A DNA stretch of 64,000 bases from Kibdelosporangium philippinense (GTDB lineage: Bacteria > Actinomycetota > Actinomycetes > Mycobacteriales > Pseudonocardiaceae), in assembly GCF_021390435.2 (NCBI RefSeq), contig NZ_JAJVCN010000003.1, forward strand, positions 434,001-498,000, written 5' to 3'. This document shows, one piece after another, positions 35,548 to 44,313 of this stretch; within the stretch, counting starts at the first letter, position 1, and each line of letters starts with the position of its first letter. Below the pieces are notes generated by a model that ran no database searches, was not told the origin of the DNA, and worked only from the letters and a program-made list of their open reading frames with translations. The position numbers were made by a program, and so were the translations under genes.

Positions 35548-36218
35548 GGCAGTTTCCAGTCCACTGGCGACGCCCCCTGCTGCTCGAGCAACTGGTTGGC
35601 CCGGCTGAACGGCTTGGAACCGAAGAACCCACCGGCCGCCGACATCGGGCTTGGGTGCGCGGATTCGATGCACGGCAACGGATCCAGGAGCGGCCGGAGG
35701 TTACGGGCGTTGCGGCCCCACAGGATCGACACGAGCGGCGTGCCACGCGCGGCCAGCGCCCGGATCGCCTGCTCGGTCACCTCTTCCCAGCCTTTGCCCT
35801 GGTGCGAGTTCGGCTTGCCCGGCATCACGGTCAACGCCCTGTTGAGCAACAGCACGCCGTTCTCCGTCCACGGCGTCAGGTCGCCGTTGGACGGCTTCGG
35901 GTAGCCGAGGTCCTCGCAGTACTCCTTGTAGATGTTGATCAGGCTCTTGGGGATCGGCCGGACGTCCGGCGCGACCGAGAAGGACAGGCCGACCGCGTGC
36001 CCCGGCGTCGGATACGGGTCCTGCCCAACGATCAGCACACGGACGTCGTCGAACGGCTGCTTGAACGCGCGCAACACGTTCTCACCGGCGGGCAGGTACG
36101 TGCGACCCGCAGCGATCTCGGCGCGCAGGAACTCGCCCATCGTCGCGATCTTCTCCGCGACCGGCTCAAGCGCCTGTGCCCAACCGGCGTCCATGACTTC
36201 GTTCAAGGGGCGTGCCAT
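35544..36218 (-). CDS. ung: Uracil-DNA glycosylase
   Basis: Family 1 UDG removing uracil from DNA, 224 aa. The water-activating loop is GQDPYP (catalytic Asp), the minor-groove loop is HPSPMSA (usual HPSPLS, with Leu replaced by Met), and the middle carries [12 protein letters not shown] at 36218. It sits between the carbonic anhydrase-like gene and the HAD gene on one strand and probably in one transcript. Confidence 0.98.
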   Translation of the reverse strand: MARPLNEVMDAGWAQALEPVAEKIATMGEFLRAEIAAGRTYLPAGENVLRAFKQPFDDVRVLIVGQDPYPTPGHAVGLSFSVAPDVRPIPKSLINIYKEYCEDLGYPKPSNGDLTPWTENGVLLLNRALTVMPGKPNSHQGKGWEEVTEQAIRALAARGTPLVSILWGRNARNLRPLLDPLPCIESAHPSPMSAAGGFFGSKPFSRANQLLEQQGASPVDWKLP

Positions 36219-36250
36219 GCAGCCGGAGGATAGTCCACCCGGAAATGCCG

Positions 36251-36772
36251 CTAGTCCAGGCGTCGCAGGCCCGCTTTGTAGATCTTGATCCGCTCGACGT
36301 ACCCGTCCGCGATCGGCACTGTCGACATCGCGGGCACCTCGTAGTTCTCGCGGATACGAGCGGGCACGCCAAGGGCCATCCGGCGGGCGGGCAGGTGTCC
36401 GTTGAACGACATCACGGCACCCGCGCCGAGCACCGCGCCTTCCTCGACCACCGATCCGTTCAGCAGCACCGAACCCGAGGCGACCAGGCAGTAGTCGCCG
36501 ACCGTCGCGCCTTCGATGTGCACGTTGTGGCCGATCACGCAGTTCGCCCCGATCACGGTCGGGTGGAACTCCGTGCAGTGCAGGATGCTGCCGTCCTGGA
36601 CGCTGGTCCGTTCGCCGATCTGGATGCTGCCGGAGTCACCGCGCAGCACGGCCGTCGGCCACACCGAGGCGAACGCGCGGATCGTCACGTCCCCGATGAC
36701 TGTCGCATCTGGATGGACGTACGCGTCCGGGTGGATGATCGGTTCCTTGTCGCCAAGGGCATAGATGGGCAC
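36251..36772 (-). CDS. Gamma-class carbonic anhydrase-like hexapeptide-repeat protein
   Basis: A 173-aa left-handed beta-helix protein. Hexapeptide repeats run from [18 protein letters not shown] to about residue 140. The metal-binding histidines of the family are in [13 protein letters not shown] and IGHNVH. Residues [17 protein letters not shown] match the gamma-CA/YrdA/PaaY group, where some members are active anhydrases and others thioesterase helpers. The start is GTG at 36772 with GGAGGG 5 bases upstream, better than the TTG at 36784. It lies 21 bases after thiL. Confidence 0.88.
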   Translation of the reverse strand: MPIYALGDKEPIIHPDAYVHPDATVIGDVTIRAFASVWPTAVLRGDSGSIQIGERTSVQDGSILHCTEFHPTVIGANCVIGHNVHIEGATVGDYCLVASGSVLLNGSVVEEGAVLGAGAVMSFNGHLPARRMALGVPARIRENYEVPAMSTVPIADGYVERIKIYKAGLRRLD

Positions 36773-36793
36773 AACACCCTCCAAAGTGGATAA

Positions 36794-37759
36794 TCAGCGC
36801 CAGTGCTGCCAGCCGGCCGGTGCCTCGTACGGACGGCCGTCGACGGTAACCCCTTCGCCCCGTCTGACCGTGCCGATGGTGACCCAGCCCTCCGGAACTT
36901 CCGACGGCCCTGGGAAAGTCGCGGCGAGCGCGTGGTCCTCGCCGCCGGTCAGCACCCAGTGCCGGGGGTCGGCGCCGAGTGCGGTGCCGACGTCGACCAG
37001 ACGTTGGTGCACCTCAAGAAGATCCGTCCGGACGTCGATCGCGACGCCGGACGCGGCGGAGATGTGGCCGAGGTCGGCGAGCAGGCCGTCGGACACGTCG
37101 ATCATCGCGGTCGCCCCGCCCAACGACGCTTGCGCGCCTGCCTCGTAGGGCGGTTCCGGCGCACGATGCGCGCTGACAACCGTGACCGGTGAGCGGAACC
37201 CGCGGCCCAGCACGGCAAGCCCAGCCGCCGACCACCCCAGCCGGCCACACACCGCGACGACGTCCCCAGCCAACGCCCCGGACCGCGTGACAGGCTCCCG
37301 CCCCTGCAGATCTCCCAGCGCAGTGATGGAAATCACCAAGTTCTGCGAGCTGACGACATCGCCGCCGACCACGCCAGCGCGAGCCCGGTTCGCTTCCTTC
37401 CACATCCCGGCGGTGATCCCGTCGAGCAGCTCCACTGTGGTCTCCGGCGGACACGCCAGCCCGACGAGCACGGCTGTCGGCGTGGCGCCCATCGCGGCCA
37501 CGTCCGCGAGGTTCACGGCGACCGCCTTGTGTCCAACCTGTTCCGGTGTGGACCAGTCCAACCGGAAATGCACGCCTTCGACGAGAACGTCCGTACTCGC
37601 CACCACCCGCCCGTCGGACGCCACCACAATGGCCGCGTCGTCACCGGGTCCGAGCAGCGTGCTTGGCGGCTGGCCGCGCCCGCCCGTCAGCCGCTGAATC
37701 AGGCTGAACTCACCCAACTCGGCGACGGTGCCGGGCTGATCCGGCGTGTCCGATCGCAC
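36794..37759 (-). CDS. thiL: Thiamine-monophosphate kinase
   Basis: Final step of thiamine diphosphate synthesis: TMP plus ATP gives TPP. The protein is 321 aa. Signature elements are FSLIQRLT near the N-terminus, the Mg/ATP loop LGPGDDAAIV, STDVLVEGVHF, NLADVAAMGA, and DVSDGLLADLGH. The start is GTG at 37759 with GGAGG 6 bases upstream. It heads the minus-strand cluster continuing through carbonic anhydrase, ung, HAD and MFS. It is divergent from the RAM-domain gene. Confidence 0.97.
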   Translation of the reverse strand: MRSDTPDQPGTVAELGEFSLIQRLTGGRGQPPSTLLGPGDDAAIVVASDGRVVASTDVLVEGVHFRLDWSTPEQVGHKAVAVNLADVAAMGATPTAVLVGLACPPETTVELLDGITAGMWKEANRARAGVVGGDVVSSQNLVISITALGDLQGREPVTRSGALAGDVVAVCGRLGWSAAGLAVLGRGFRSPVTVVSAHRAPEPPYEAGAQASLGGATAMIDVSDGLLADLGHISAASGVAIDVRTDLLEVHQRLVDVGTALGADPRHWVLTGGEDHALAATFPGPSEVPEGWVTIGTVRRGEGVTVDGRPYEAPAGWQHWR

Positions 37760-37868
37760 AAAAGCCTCCGATACCGAATGTTCGGATCACCAAACATTCC
37801 CCGGTTGGGGTACGTTGCTGACCACGTTCCTACCTTGAGCATTCTTGTCCAGACGAAGGGGCACGCCG

Positions 37869-38102
37869 GTGGTCCACGCTTACATCCTTATTCAGACCGA
37901 GGTCGGCAAGGCGGCCGCGGTGGCCGCGGAGATCGCAGGCATACAGGGAGTCACCACCGCGGAGGATGTCACCGGTCCCTACGACGTGATCGTGCGCGCC
38001 GAGGCGGACAGTGTCGACCTGCTCGGCCAGCTGGTTGTCGCGCGGATCCAGAACGTCGACGGGATCACACGGACGCTGACCTGCCCGGTGGTTCATCTCT
38101 AG
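37869..38102 (+). CDS. Stand-alone Lrp/AsnC ligand-binding (RAM) domain protein
   Basis: A 77-aa protein with only the effector-binding RAM fold of Lrp/AsnC regulators (VHAYILIQTEVGKAAAVAAEI...GPYDVIVRAEADSVDLLGQL...ITRTLTCPVVHL) and no HTH. Such free RAM domains can bind amino acids or hetero-oligomerise with full-length Lrp proteins. The start is GTG at 37869 after AGGGG. Position beside thiL is conserved in actinomycetes as I recall. DUF3515 follows 19 bases later. Confidence 0.9.
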   Translation: MVHAYILIQTEVGKAAAVAAEIAGIQGVTTAEDVTGPYDVIVRAEADSVDLLGQLVVARIQNVDGITRTLTCPVVHL

Positions 38103-38121
38103 GTCATGCTGTAGTGGATAG

Positions 38122-38670
38122 GTGGACAGGCCAAGGATTCTGATCGCAGCCGGGCTGGCCGGGCTGCTCGTCGTCGGCGTGATCATCGTCGCCATCGTCT
38201 TCGGTTCACGGACCGACGAGCTGGCCGAGCCCGCGGTGCCACCGGCGCCACTGCGGACCGGACCGGTCGCCCTTGTGCCTGTGCCCGCACCGAATGCGGG
38301 ATCCGCCGACTGCACCACCCTTGTCCAGAAGGTCCCCGCGACACTGCAGTCCGGGTCGACCACGCTGACCAAGGCGGCGCTGGCCGAGCCCGCGCCGCCG
38401 GCGTCGGTCGCGTGGACCGACCAGCGCTCCGACCCGATCGTGCTGCGCTGTGGTCTGGACAAGCCGGCCGAGCTGAAGCCGGACACACAGAACCTCCGTG
38501 CGATCGATGGTGTCGCGTGGCTGCCGATCGACAGCGAGACCGCGACCACCTGGTATCTGGCCGACCGGCCGGTGTACGTCGCGCTGACCATCCCACGCGG
38601 CACGGGAACCGGTCCACTGCAGGACATCTCCAGCCTCATCGGCAAGACCCTCACCAAAAAACCCTTGTGA
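38122..38670 (+). CDS. DUF3515 membrane-anchored protein
   Basis: A 182-aa protein of the DUF3515 family (Rv2980-like by synteny). An N-terminal membrane helix (about 7-28, LIAAGLAGLLVVGVIIVAIVF) is followed by a Pro/Ala-rich linker and an exported domain with two cysteines (SADCTTL and VLRCGLD) that could pair, and the family pattern WLPIDSETATTWYLADRPVYVAL. GTG at 38122. Function unknown. Its TGA stop lies in the left arm of terminator copy 3. Confidence 0.85.
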   Translation: MDRPRILIAAGLAGLLVVGVIIVAIVFGSRTDELAEPAVPPAPLRTGPVALVPVPAPNAGSADCTTLVQKVPATLQSGSTTLTKAALAEPAPPASVAWTDQRSDPIVLRCGLDKPAELKPDTQNLRAIDGVAWLPIDSETATTWYLADRPVYVALTIPRGTGTGPLQDISSLIGKTLTKKPL

Positions 38671-38711
38671 GTGGTTATCAGGGTTAGAACGCGGATAACC
38701 ACTCACGAGGG
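38662..38711. terminator. Bidirectional terminator hairpin, CTCGTGAGTG family, copy 3
   Basis: 18-base arms (38662-38679 CCCTTGTGAGTGGTTATC; 38694-38711) with a single T-G pair, loop of 14 bases including GGGTTAGAAC, the same loop core as copy 1. It lies between the convergent DUF3515 and MocR genes; the DUF3515 stop is inside the stem (38668-38670). Confidence 0.9.
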
Positions 38712-38713
38712 TC

Positions 38714-40108
38714 TCATGGTGTCCGGCCTGCGTGCTTGAGCAGGTCGACCAGTTGCGGCAACACACTGGCGAGCTCGTCACGCGAGCACGCCGCGTAGCC
38801 TAAGGCGATCCCGTGCCATCGGGGCCTGCCAGCGTGATGCCTGGTCAGTCCGTCAACCCTGGCCCCGAATTCCTCGGCTTTGATCCGCACTTCCCGTTCC
38901 GCGCGAGCCGAGGGCAACGGGATCACGACATGGGCACCCGCGTCATCGCCGAGAACCTCGAAACCTGCTTCCCGCAAGGCATCCACCACGAGCCAACGCC
39001 GCTCGGACAACTCCCGGCGCAGCCGTCGCAGATGCCTGCCGAGATCCCCGTTGCGGGCGTACTCGACCAGTACGCGTTGCCCGGCGACCGCGGGTCCCAT
39101 TCCCGTGCGGTCACGCAGTTCCAGGATCGCCGACACGACTGACGGCGGCGCGACCATCCACCCGGTGCCCAGGGTCGGGGTGAGGATCTTGCTCGTGGTT
39201 CCCAGGTGCACCACGACATCCGGGGCCAGCGCGGCGAGCAAAGGCAGCGGCGCCACGTCATACCGCAGCTCGCCGTCGTAGTCGTCCTCGATGACAAGGA
39301 AACCGTCTCGGCGCGCGCGTTCAACGAGCTCGACGCGACGACCCGCGGGCATCCGGCCCCCCAAGGGATATTGGTGCGCGGGCGAGCAATAGACCGCTTT
39401 CACCCCATCGGGCACCGAATCGACACGGAACCCTTCCACATCGACAGGCGCCTGGACGACGTTCAGCCCGGCCGCGATCATCGCCTGGGCCGCGCGTTGG
39501 TATCCGGGTTCCTCGATCGCCACCGTCGCGCCAGGTCCCAGGACGGCGAACGCGAGTTCGGACACGGCCGACGCCGTGCCACTGGTTGCCAGCACGGTCT
39601 CGTCCTCGGCGCCGACCCGCAAACCGCGGTGCCGCAACAGATGCTCGGCGATGACCGCCCGATACTCCGCCAGGCCCGCGCGTTCCGGGCGCATCAGCGG
39701 GGGCGCGTCCGCTGCGGCACGCCACGCTCGCCGCCAGGCCGCGCGGTCGATTCCGCCTGCCCACGGGGTTCCGGGCGTGAAGTCGATCAAAGTCGGCGTG
39801 CTCGCACCGCGTTTCGGCCGGGGCGCGGATTCCGGCAGGCTGCCCGGCGGGGCTGTCGTTATATATGTGCCCGATCCGTGCTTGCCCGCGATCCAACCTT
39901 CCGCGTGCAGCTGTTCGTACGCCGCCGACGTGACTGTCCGGCTGACGTTGAGCCGTGTGGCAAGCGCGCGAGTGGAGGGAAGACGGTCCCCGCTGCGCAG
40001 CCGTCCGTCCGCTGCGGCCGAGCGCAGCGCGTCGGCAAGTTGCACGGCCAGCGGGGTTTCGGACTCGCGGTCCAACGTGACCGGCGGCGCTGGCGGGTCG
40101 GCTGACAC
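38714..40108 (-). CDS. MocR/PdxR-type GntR regulator with aminotransferase domain
   Basis: A 464-aa fusion of an N-terminal GntR winged helix (about 15-80: LADALRSAAADGRLRSGDRLPSTRALATRLNVSRTV...) with a fold-type I aminotransferase domain. The PLP lysine is in LGTTSKILTP, with DDYDGELRY and SPAHQYPLGGRMP as other PLP-site segments. MocR proteins use PLP-bound effectors; PdxR members control pyridoxal-phosphate synthesis and others control GABA or taurine use. The divergent PNPOx-like gene is the probable target. GTG at 40108, AAAGG upstream. Confidence 0.92.
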   Translation of the reverse strand: MSADPPAPPVTLDRESETPLAVQLADALRSAAADGRLRSGDRLPSTRALATRLNVSRTVTSAAYEQLHAEGWIAGKHGSGTYITTAPPGSLPESAPRPKRGASTPTLIDFTPGTPWAGGIDRAAWRRAWRAAADAPPLMRPERAGLAEYRAVIAEHLLRHRGLRVGAEDETVLATSGTASAVSELAFAVLGPGATVAIEEPGYQRAAQAMIAAGLNVVQAPVDVEGFRVDSVPDGVKAVYCSPAHQYPLGGRMPAGRRVELVERARRDGFLVIEDDYDGELRYDVAPLPLLAALAPDVVVHLGTTSKILTPTLGTGWMVAPPSVVSAILELRDRTGMGPAVAGQRVLVEYARNGDLGRHLRRLRRELSERRWLVVDALREAGFEVLGDDAGAHVVIPLPSARAEREVRIKAEEFGARVDGLTRHHAGRPRWHGIALGYAACSRDELASVLPQLVDLLKHAGRTP

Positions 40109-40180
40109 CAGAATTGGCCTTTCGGTTTTCGATCTTTTTGGCCCTTTTATGATGCCACTTTGCCGAAGACACTGGTAGCC
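40109..40180. promoter_or_regulatory. Divergent promoter region between mocR and PNPOx genes
   Basis: AT-rich 72-base spacer holding two direct copies of TTGGCC-YTTT (40114 and 40138, 24 bases apart). MocR-type regulators bind direct repeats in the shared promoter of their divergent target, so these are candidate operators. No measured start is known. Confidence 0.4.
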
Positions 40181-40846
40181 GTGACCAGACCTCAACTATC
40201 CCCTACACCACGCAGCACAATCAAACGCGGAAAGAAGCGCGCCGTCACCGGCCGGGCCGCGCTGGACGCCATTCTCGACGCCGGAATCATCTGCCACCTG
40301 TCGGTCGTCGTCGACGGCTCGCCGCTCGTCCTTCCAACTGGATACGGCCGCGACGGCGAAACCCTGTACCTGCATGGGTCCACTGGCGCGCTGAGCCTGC
40401 GCAGTGCGCTGGCCAACGAGATCTGTGTCGCGGTGACCCTGCTCGACGGGATCGTCTACGCCCGTTCGGTGTTCCACTTCTCCGCGAACTACCGCTCGGC
40501 CGTGATCCACGGACCCGCCCGTCTGGTCGAATCCACGGAGGAACGCCTGCACGGTCTGCGTGTTCTCACCGAACACATGGCGCCCGGTTCGTGGGAGCAC
40601 TGCCGCCAGCCCAACCCGAAGGAACTGGCCAAGACCACGGTATTGGCCCTGTCGCTGGACGAAGCCGCCGTGAAGGTCCGCTCGGGCGGCCCTGGCGACG
40701 AACCCGAAGACGTCTTCGAGGACAGCGCCTGGGCCGGCGTGCTTCCGTTGACACAGCAATGGGGTTCACCCGTGCCAAGCGACGATCTGTCAGCAGGGTG
40801 GGAGATCCCGGCGCACGTCAGGGATAGGTCCGCATCTCACGGCTAG
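40181..40846 (+). CDS. Pyridoxamine 5'-phosphate oxidase-like FMN-binding protein
   Basis: A 221-aa split-barrel flavoprotein of the PNPOx-like group: basic N-terminus (STIKRGKKRAV), DAGIICHLSVVVDGSPLVLPTGYGRDGETLYLHGSTG and FHFSANYRSAVIHGPARLVE. Such proteins sit opposite MocR regulators in many actinomycetes and are predicted flavin- or F420-dependent oxidoreductases rather than true PdxH. GTG at 40181; TTG at 40160 is open but lacks support. The last 29 bases overlap the convergent dioxygenase gene. Confidence 0.87.
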   Translation: MTRPQLSPTPRSTIKRGKKRAVTGRAALDAILDAGIICHLSVVVDGSPLVLPTGYGRDGETLYLHGSTGALSLRSALANEICVAVTLLDGIVYARSVFHFSANYRSAVIHGPARLVESTEERLHGLRVLTEHMAPGSWEHCRQPNPKELAKTTVLALSLDEAAVKVRSGGPGDEPEDVFEDSAWAGVLPLTQQWGSPVPSDDLSAGWEIPAHVRDRSASHG

Positions 40847-41240
40847 TGCGGTACACATGAATGCTCACCGCGGGGTCGGTGCCGTTGTTGGAAACCTGGT
40901 GCACGTAGTGCGGCGCGAACACGCGCGACTGTCCCGGTTGCAGCTCAAGTGTGGTGTTGGCGCGCATGACGCGCTCGGTCAGGACACCTGAGACGATCGT
41001 GAACGCACCGGTCGCGCTGCCGTGGTCGTGCAGATCCGTTGACTGTCCCGGCAACCAGCTCATCAGCCAGACCTCGTGGTCGTCGACGCGATCAAGCAGC
41101 GTCGCGAATCGTTCGGTCGGGTCGTAGCGCAGGTGGCTTTTCCAGCGGTCGCGGTCGAGTGCGAACTCGGTCGCGATCCTGGCCGCGTGCTTCTTGACAG
41201 GCGCGGCTTCGACAACGGTGTTCTCTGGTACGGCAAACAT
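40818..41240 (-). CDS. Cysteine dioxygenase-type cupin
   Basis: A 140-aa cupin resembling bacterial type I cysteine dioxygenases, which oxidise cysteine to cysteine sulfinate with non-haem iron. The three-His site appears as HDHGSATGAF (two His) and FAPHYVHQV (third), with WLPGQSTDLHDHG as the family signature. It is shorter than the 180-200 aa of well-studied members but has both cupin motifs. ATG at 41240 follows GAGGAAA. A 25-codon leader peptide lies upstream on the same strand, which supports sulfur-linked regulation. 3-mercaptopropionate or another thiol are alternative substrates. Confidence 0.85.
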   Translation of the reverse strand: MFAVPENTVVEAAPVKKHAARIATEFALDRDRWKSHLRYDPTERFATLLDRVDDHEVWLMSWLPGQSTDLHDHGSATGAFTIVSGVLTERVMRANTTLELQPGQSRVFAPHYVHQVSNNGTDPAVSIHVYRTSREMRTYP

Positions 41241-41284
41241 GGGGATTTCCTCGGAAAATGGCGTGGGCGATGACAGCGGGCCGA

Positions 41285-41362
41285 TCACCGAGGAAGACAC
41301 AGTGCGCTCGCGACGAAGCCGAGGTCGATGTGACCCCGTCCGTCAGCCATAGCGCGCATCAT
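41285..41362 (-). CDS. Putative sulfur-responsive leader peptide
   Basis: A 25-codon ORF 44 bases upstream of the cysteine dioxygenase-type gene on the same strand, ending GHIDLGFVASALCLPR. Actinobacteria carry many short leaders with the pattern H[I/V]DL-x-x-V-[A/S]SALC upstream of sulfur-metabolism genes; this peptide matches it, including the single Cys near the end. In-frame starts are ATG at 41362, 41359 and 41350. Ribosome stalling at the Cys codon would be a way to sense cysteine. Family match is from memory. Confidence 0.68.
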   Translation of the reverse strand: MMRAMADGRGHIDLGFVASALCLPR

Positions 41363-41423
41363 GCCGAATAGGAAAGCAGCGGATCCGAGGTCCGTCAAAT
41401 CACGTCCATCAAGTGGACCGGGG

Positions 41424-41459
41424 GCCGTCGCATGTGACACGTGCGACACATGCGACGGC
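41424..41459. terminator. Hairpin after the gpsA-cystathionine lyase operon
   Basis: 13-base perfect arms GCCGTCGCATGTG (41424-41436) and CACATGCGACGGC (41447-41459), 17 bases past the lyase stop on the minus strand. No T-run follows. It separates the operon from the leader-dioxygenase unit; an operator role is also possible because the centre (ACACGTGCGA) is partly symmetric. Confidence 0.55.
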
Positions 41460-41476
41460 AGTGTCTGATGTGGACC

Positions 41477-42538
41477 TCAAAGCGCTGCGAGGACGTCCGC
41501 GACCAGATCTTCGGTGTCCTCGCAGCCAGCGGAGAACCGCAGGAAACCCTCGGGCACCGGGTCGCCCCACTGCGCCCGACGGTCGGCGGTGCTGTGCACG
41601 CCGCCGAAACTCGTCGCCGCCGTCACGAGCTTCGACGCGGCAAGGAACTGTTCAACCGCTTCCCGCGAAGCGAGCGTGAACGTGAAAACCCCGTTGAACC
41701 GGCGCATCTGCTTCGAGGCGATGACGTAGGACGAATCCTGCTCCGCCCCAGGCCATCGCAGGTTCGACACCTGCGGATGTCCGCGCAGCGCGGTGTAAAG
41801 CGCCGAGGCGTTCTGCGCCTGCCGGGCCAGCCGCAGGTCCAAAGTGCTCAGCCCGCGGTGCGCCAGCCAAGTCTCGAACGGCCCTGGGATCCCGCCGTGC
41901 ATCGTTCTGGTCTGGCGAATTCTCGCCGCCAGCTCGGGCGAACGGCAGGTCACGTGTCCCAGCAGGACATCGCTGTGGCCGGACAGCGCCTTGCTGTCAC
42001 TGCACACCACGATGTCCGCGCCGAGTTCCAACGGACGCTGCCCGATGGGCGTCGCGGTCGTGTTGTCCACAGCCAAAAGGGCGCCAGCGGCATGCGCCGC
42101 CGAGGCCAAGGCAGTGATATCGCACACATCCAGGCCCGGGTTGCACGGCGTCTCCAGCAACACGAGCTCGGCACCGTCGAAAGACGGCCACGGCCCGGTT
42201 GTCGGGACTTCGACGACGGAAACCGGCAACTCGGCGGCGAGCGAACGAGTCAAGTAGTAACCGTCCGAAGGCAACACGACCTTCGTCGGCGCCAGTCCGA
42301 GCACCGCGGCGATCGCGGCCATGCCAGAGGCGAAGACCACACATTCCCCGCCGTCCAACGCGCCGATCGCTGACTCCAACGCGCGGTACGTCGGGTTGTC
42401 GGCGCGGCCGTAGCCATAGGACTCGTGCCCGGCGTGGAACCCGGTCGCGAACACCGGCGAGGCCAGCAAAGGATTTCCCGGCTCCGGCTCGCCCAGACCG
42501 CCGTGCACACAACGGGTCCCGTCACCGTAGCCGGTCAC
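41477..42538 (-). CDS. Cystathionine gamma-lyase/synthase family PLP enzyme
   Basis: A 353-aa Cys/Met-metabolism PLP enzyme: [29 protein letters not shown] at the N-terminus, ASGMAAI for phosphate binding, [15 protein letters not shown], and the PLP lysine in [17 protein letters not shown]. It could split cystathionine to cysteine or act as a related lyase or synthase; sequence alone does not decide. GTG at 42538 overlaps the gpsA stop (GTGA). It is near the cysteine dioxygenase-type gene, so cysteine could be made and oxidised by neighbouring enzymes. D-Ala-D-Ala ligase would be expected around here in related genomes and is absent. Confidence 0.9.
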   Translation of the reverse strand: MTGYGDGTRCVHGGLGEPEPGNPLLASPVFATGFHAGHESYGYGRADNPTYRALESAIGALDGGECVVFASGMAAIAAVLGLAPTKVVLPSDGYYLTRSLAAELPVSVVEVPTTGPWPSFDGAELVLLETPCNPGLDVCDITALASAAHAAGALLAVDNTTATPIGQRPLELGADIVVCSDSKALSGHSDVLLGHVTCRSPELAARIRQTRTMHGGIPGPFETWLAHRGLSTLDLRLARQAQNASALYTALRGHPQVSNLRWPGAEQDSSYVIASKQMRRFNGVFTFTLASREAVEQFLAASKLVTAATSFGGVHSTADRRAQWGDPVPEGFLRFSAGCEDTEDLVADVLAAL

Positions 42539-43536
42539 CGCTCCGGCCTGACCTTCCGGCCGATCAGCTCAGCCCCGGCCTCACGCGGGTCGAGGCCGTC
42601 GTGGCAGACCCGGTGCACCACCTCGGTAATCGGCATGTCCACACCGTGGCGCACGGCCAGCGCCCGAATGGACGAACAGGACTTCACGCCTTCGGCGACC
42701 TGTCCGTGCGTCGCTTCCTGCGCCTCTGCCAACGATTGCCCACGGCCGAGCCGCTCACCGAAAGTCCGGTTGCGCGACAACGGCGACGAGCACGTCGCGA
42801 CCAGATCCCCCAGCCCGGCAAGGCCTGCGAAGGTCATCGGGTCCGCGCCGAGCGCCATCCCGAGCCGGGACGTTTCGGCAAGTCCGCGCGTGATCAACGT
42901 GGCCAGTGTGTTGCTGCCGAAGCCAAGGCCGGACGCCATTCCGCAGGACAGGGCGATCACGTTCTTGCACGCGCCACCGAGTTCGCAGCCGATCACATCG
43001 GTGTTCGTGTATGGCCGGAAGTAGCCCGTGGTGCTCGCGTGTTGCAGATCGATCGCACGATCGTGGTCCTCACACGCGATCACTGTCGCGGTCGGCTGTT
43101 CGCGCGCGATCTCCATCGCCAGGTTCGGTCCGGACACCACGGCGACGTGATCCGACGGCACGCCCGCGACTTCCGCGACGACCTCGCTCATCCGCTTGAG
43201 CGTGCCCAGTTCCACGCCCTTGGCCAGGCTGACCAGGGTGGCACCGGCCGGAAGCCGCCACTGCGAGAGGTTCGCGCGCAGGCTCTGGCTTGGCACCGCC
43301 AGGATGACCGCCTCGGCGCCGTCAAGCGCCTCGGCCGGGTCCGATGTGGACGTCAGGTTGTCCGGCAGCCGGATTCCCGGCAGGTAGTCCGGGTTCTCGT
43401 GATTCTGTGCGACAGCCGCCGCGACTTGCGGGCGGCGGGCCCACAACACGACGTCAGGGCCAGCGTCGGCTATCACTTTGGCGTAGGTCGTTCCCCACGA
43501 ACCCGCGCCGAGCACCGCGATCCGCCTCAGAGACAT
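42535..43536 (-). CDS. gpsA: NAD(P)-dependent glycerol-3-phosphate dehydrogenase
   Basis: Makes sn-glycerol-3-phosphate from dihydroxyacetone phosphate for phospholipids, 333 aa. The dinucleotide motif [12 protein letters not shown] is at the N-terminus; [37 protein letters not shown] (catalytic Lys) and [18 protein letters not shown] are family blocks. It follows plsC by one base and overlaps the lyase gene, giving a plsC-gpsA lipid pair. Confidence 0.97.
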   Translation of the reverse strand: MSLRRIAVLGAGSWGTTYAKVIADAGPDVVLWARRPQVAAAVAQNHENPDYLPGIRLPDNLTSTSDPAEALDGAEAVILAVPSQSLRANLSQWRLPAGATLVSLAKGVELGTLKRMSEVVAEVAGVPSDHVAVVSGPNLAMEIAREQPTATVIACEDHDRAIDLQHASTTGYFRPYTNTDVIGCELGGACKNVIALSCGMASGLGFGSNTLATLITRGLAETSRLGMALGADPMTFAGLAGLGDLVATCSSPLSRNRTFGERLGRGQSLAEAQEATHGQVAEGVKSCSSIRALAVRHGVDMPITEVVHRVCHDGLDPREAGAELIGRKVRPER

Positions 43537-43537
43537 C

Positions 43538-44251
43538 TCAGTTCTCCGCCTTCTTCGGGTTGAAGAAACTGTTCGGTGCCTTCTCGTCGCGGATCTCGGC
43601 GAGCAACGTCTTCACGTCGTTCATGATGAGCTCGGTCACCCGCATCAAGGTGGTGTTGCTTGGCGGATCCTCGCCACGAAACTGCGAAAGATCGACCGGC
43701 TCACCGACATAAGTGGTGACCGTCTTACGCGGGAACGGCGTGAACTTCTTGGTGTACCCGTTCCAGATCTGGCTGGTGCCCCATCGTGCGATCGGCAGCA
43801 CGGGCACATCGTTGGCCAGCGCGAGCCGCGCCACACCAGGGAAGGAACGCATCGGCCAGCCATCAGGGTCCTTGCTGATCGTTCCTTCCGGATAGATGCA
43901 GACAAGCTTGCCTTCGCTCAGCGCTTCGTTGGCCGCACGCAGACTGTCGGCCGCGTTGGCCGTGCCCCGGTAGACGGGGATGGTTCCCGCGCCACCGATG
44001 ATCTTGCCGGCGACCGGGATACGAAAGAGGCTGTCCTTGGCCAGGAACCTCGGCACCCGCTTGTTGCGGTGCACGAAAACCGCGTCGACCACCGGATCGA
44101 GGTGCGAGATGTGGTTGAAAACCAGAATCGCGCCGCCTTGGCGGGGAATGCGTTCCGTGCCACGCGTCACCCGCTTGCCCAACCAGGTGATCGGGTAGAA
44201 CACCGCAGCGGCGATCTTGACCCAGACCCCGTCCTTCTCACGACGCGCCAA
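43538..44251 (-). CDS. plsC: 1-acyl-sn-glycerol-3-phosphate acyltransferase
   Basis: Second acylation in phosphatidic acid synthesis, 237 aa, membrane-associated. Motif I NHISHLD (NHx4D), motif II around IPVYRG, motif [10 protein letters not shown] and motif [10 protein letters not shown]. The start is assigned to TTG at 44251, which has AGGAGGAGC immediately upstream; GTG at 44278 is the longer alternative. It is one base from gpsA and divergent from fbiD with 62 bases between. Confidence 0.92.
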   Translation of the reverse strand: MARREKDGVWVKIAAAVFYPITWLGKRVTRGTERIPRQGGAILVFNHISHLDPVVDAVFVHRNKRVPRFLAKDSLFRIPVAGKIIGGAGTIPVYRGTANAADSLRAANEALSEGKLVCIYPEGTISKDPDGWPMRSFPGVARLALANDVPVLPIARWGTSQIWNGYTKKFTPFPRKTVTTYVGEPVDLSQFRGEDPPSNTTLMRVTELIMNDVKTLLAEIRDEKAPNSFFNPKKAEN

Positions 44252-44313
44252 AGCTCCTCCTCTGCCAACTGACTGCACAGGAGTGTATGACCAAGCACCT
44301 CCCCTGAGTTTTG

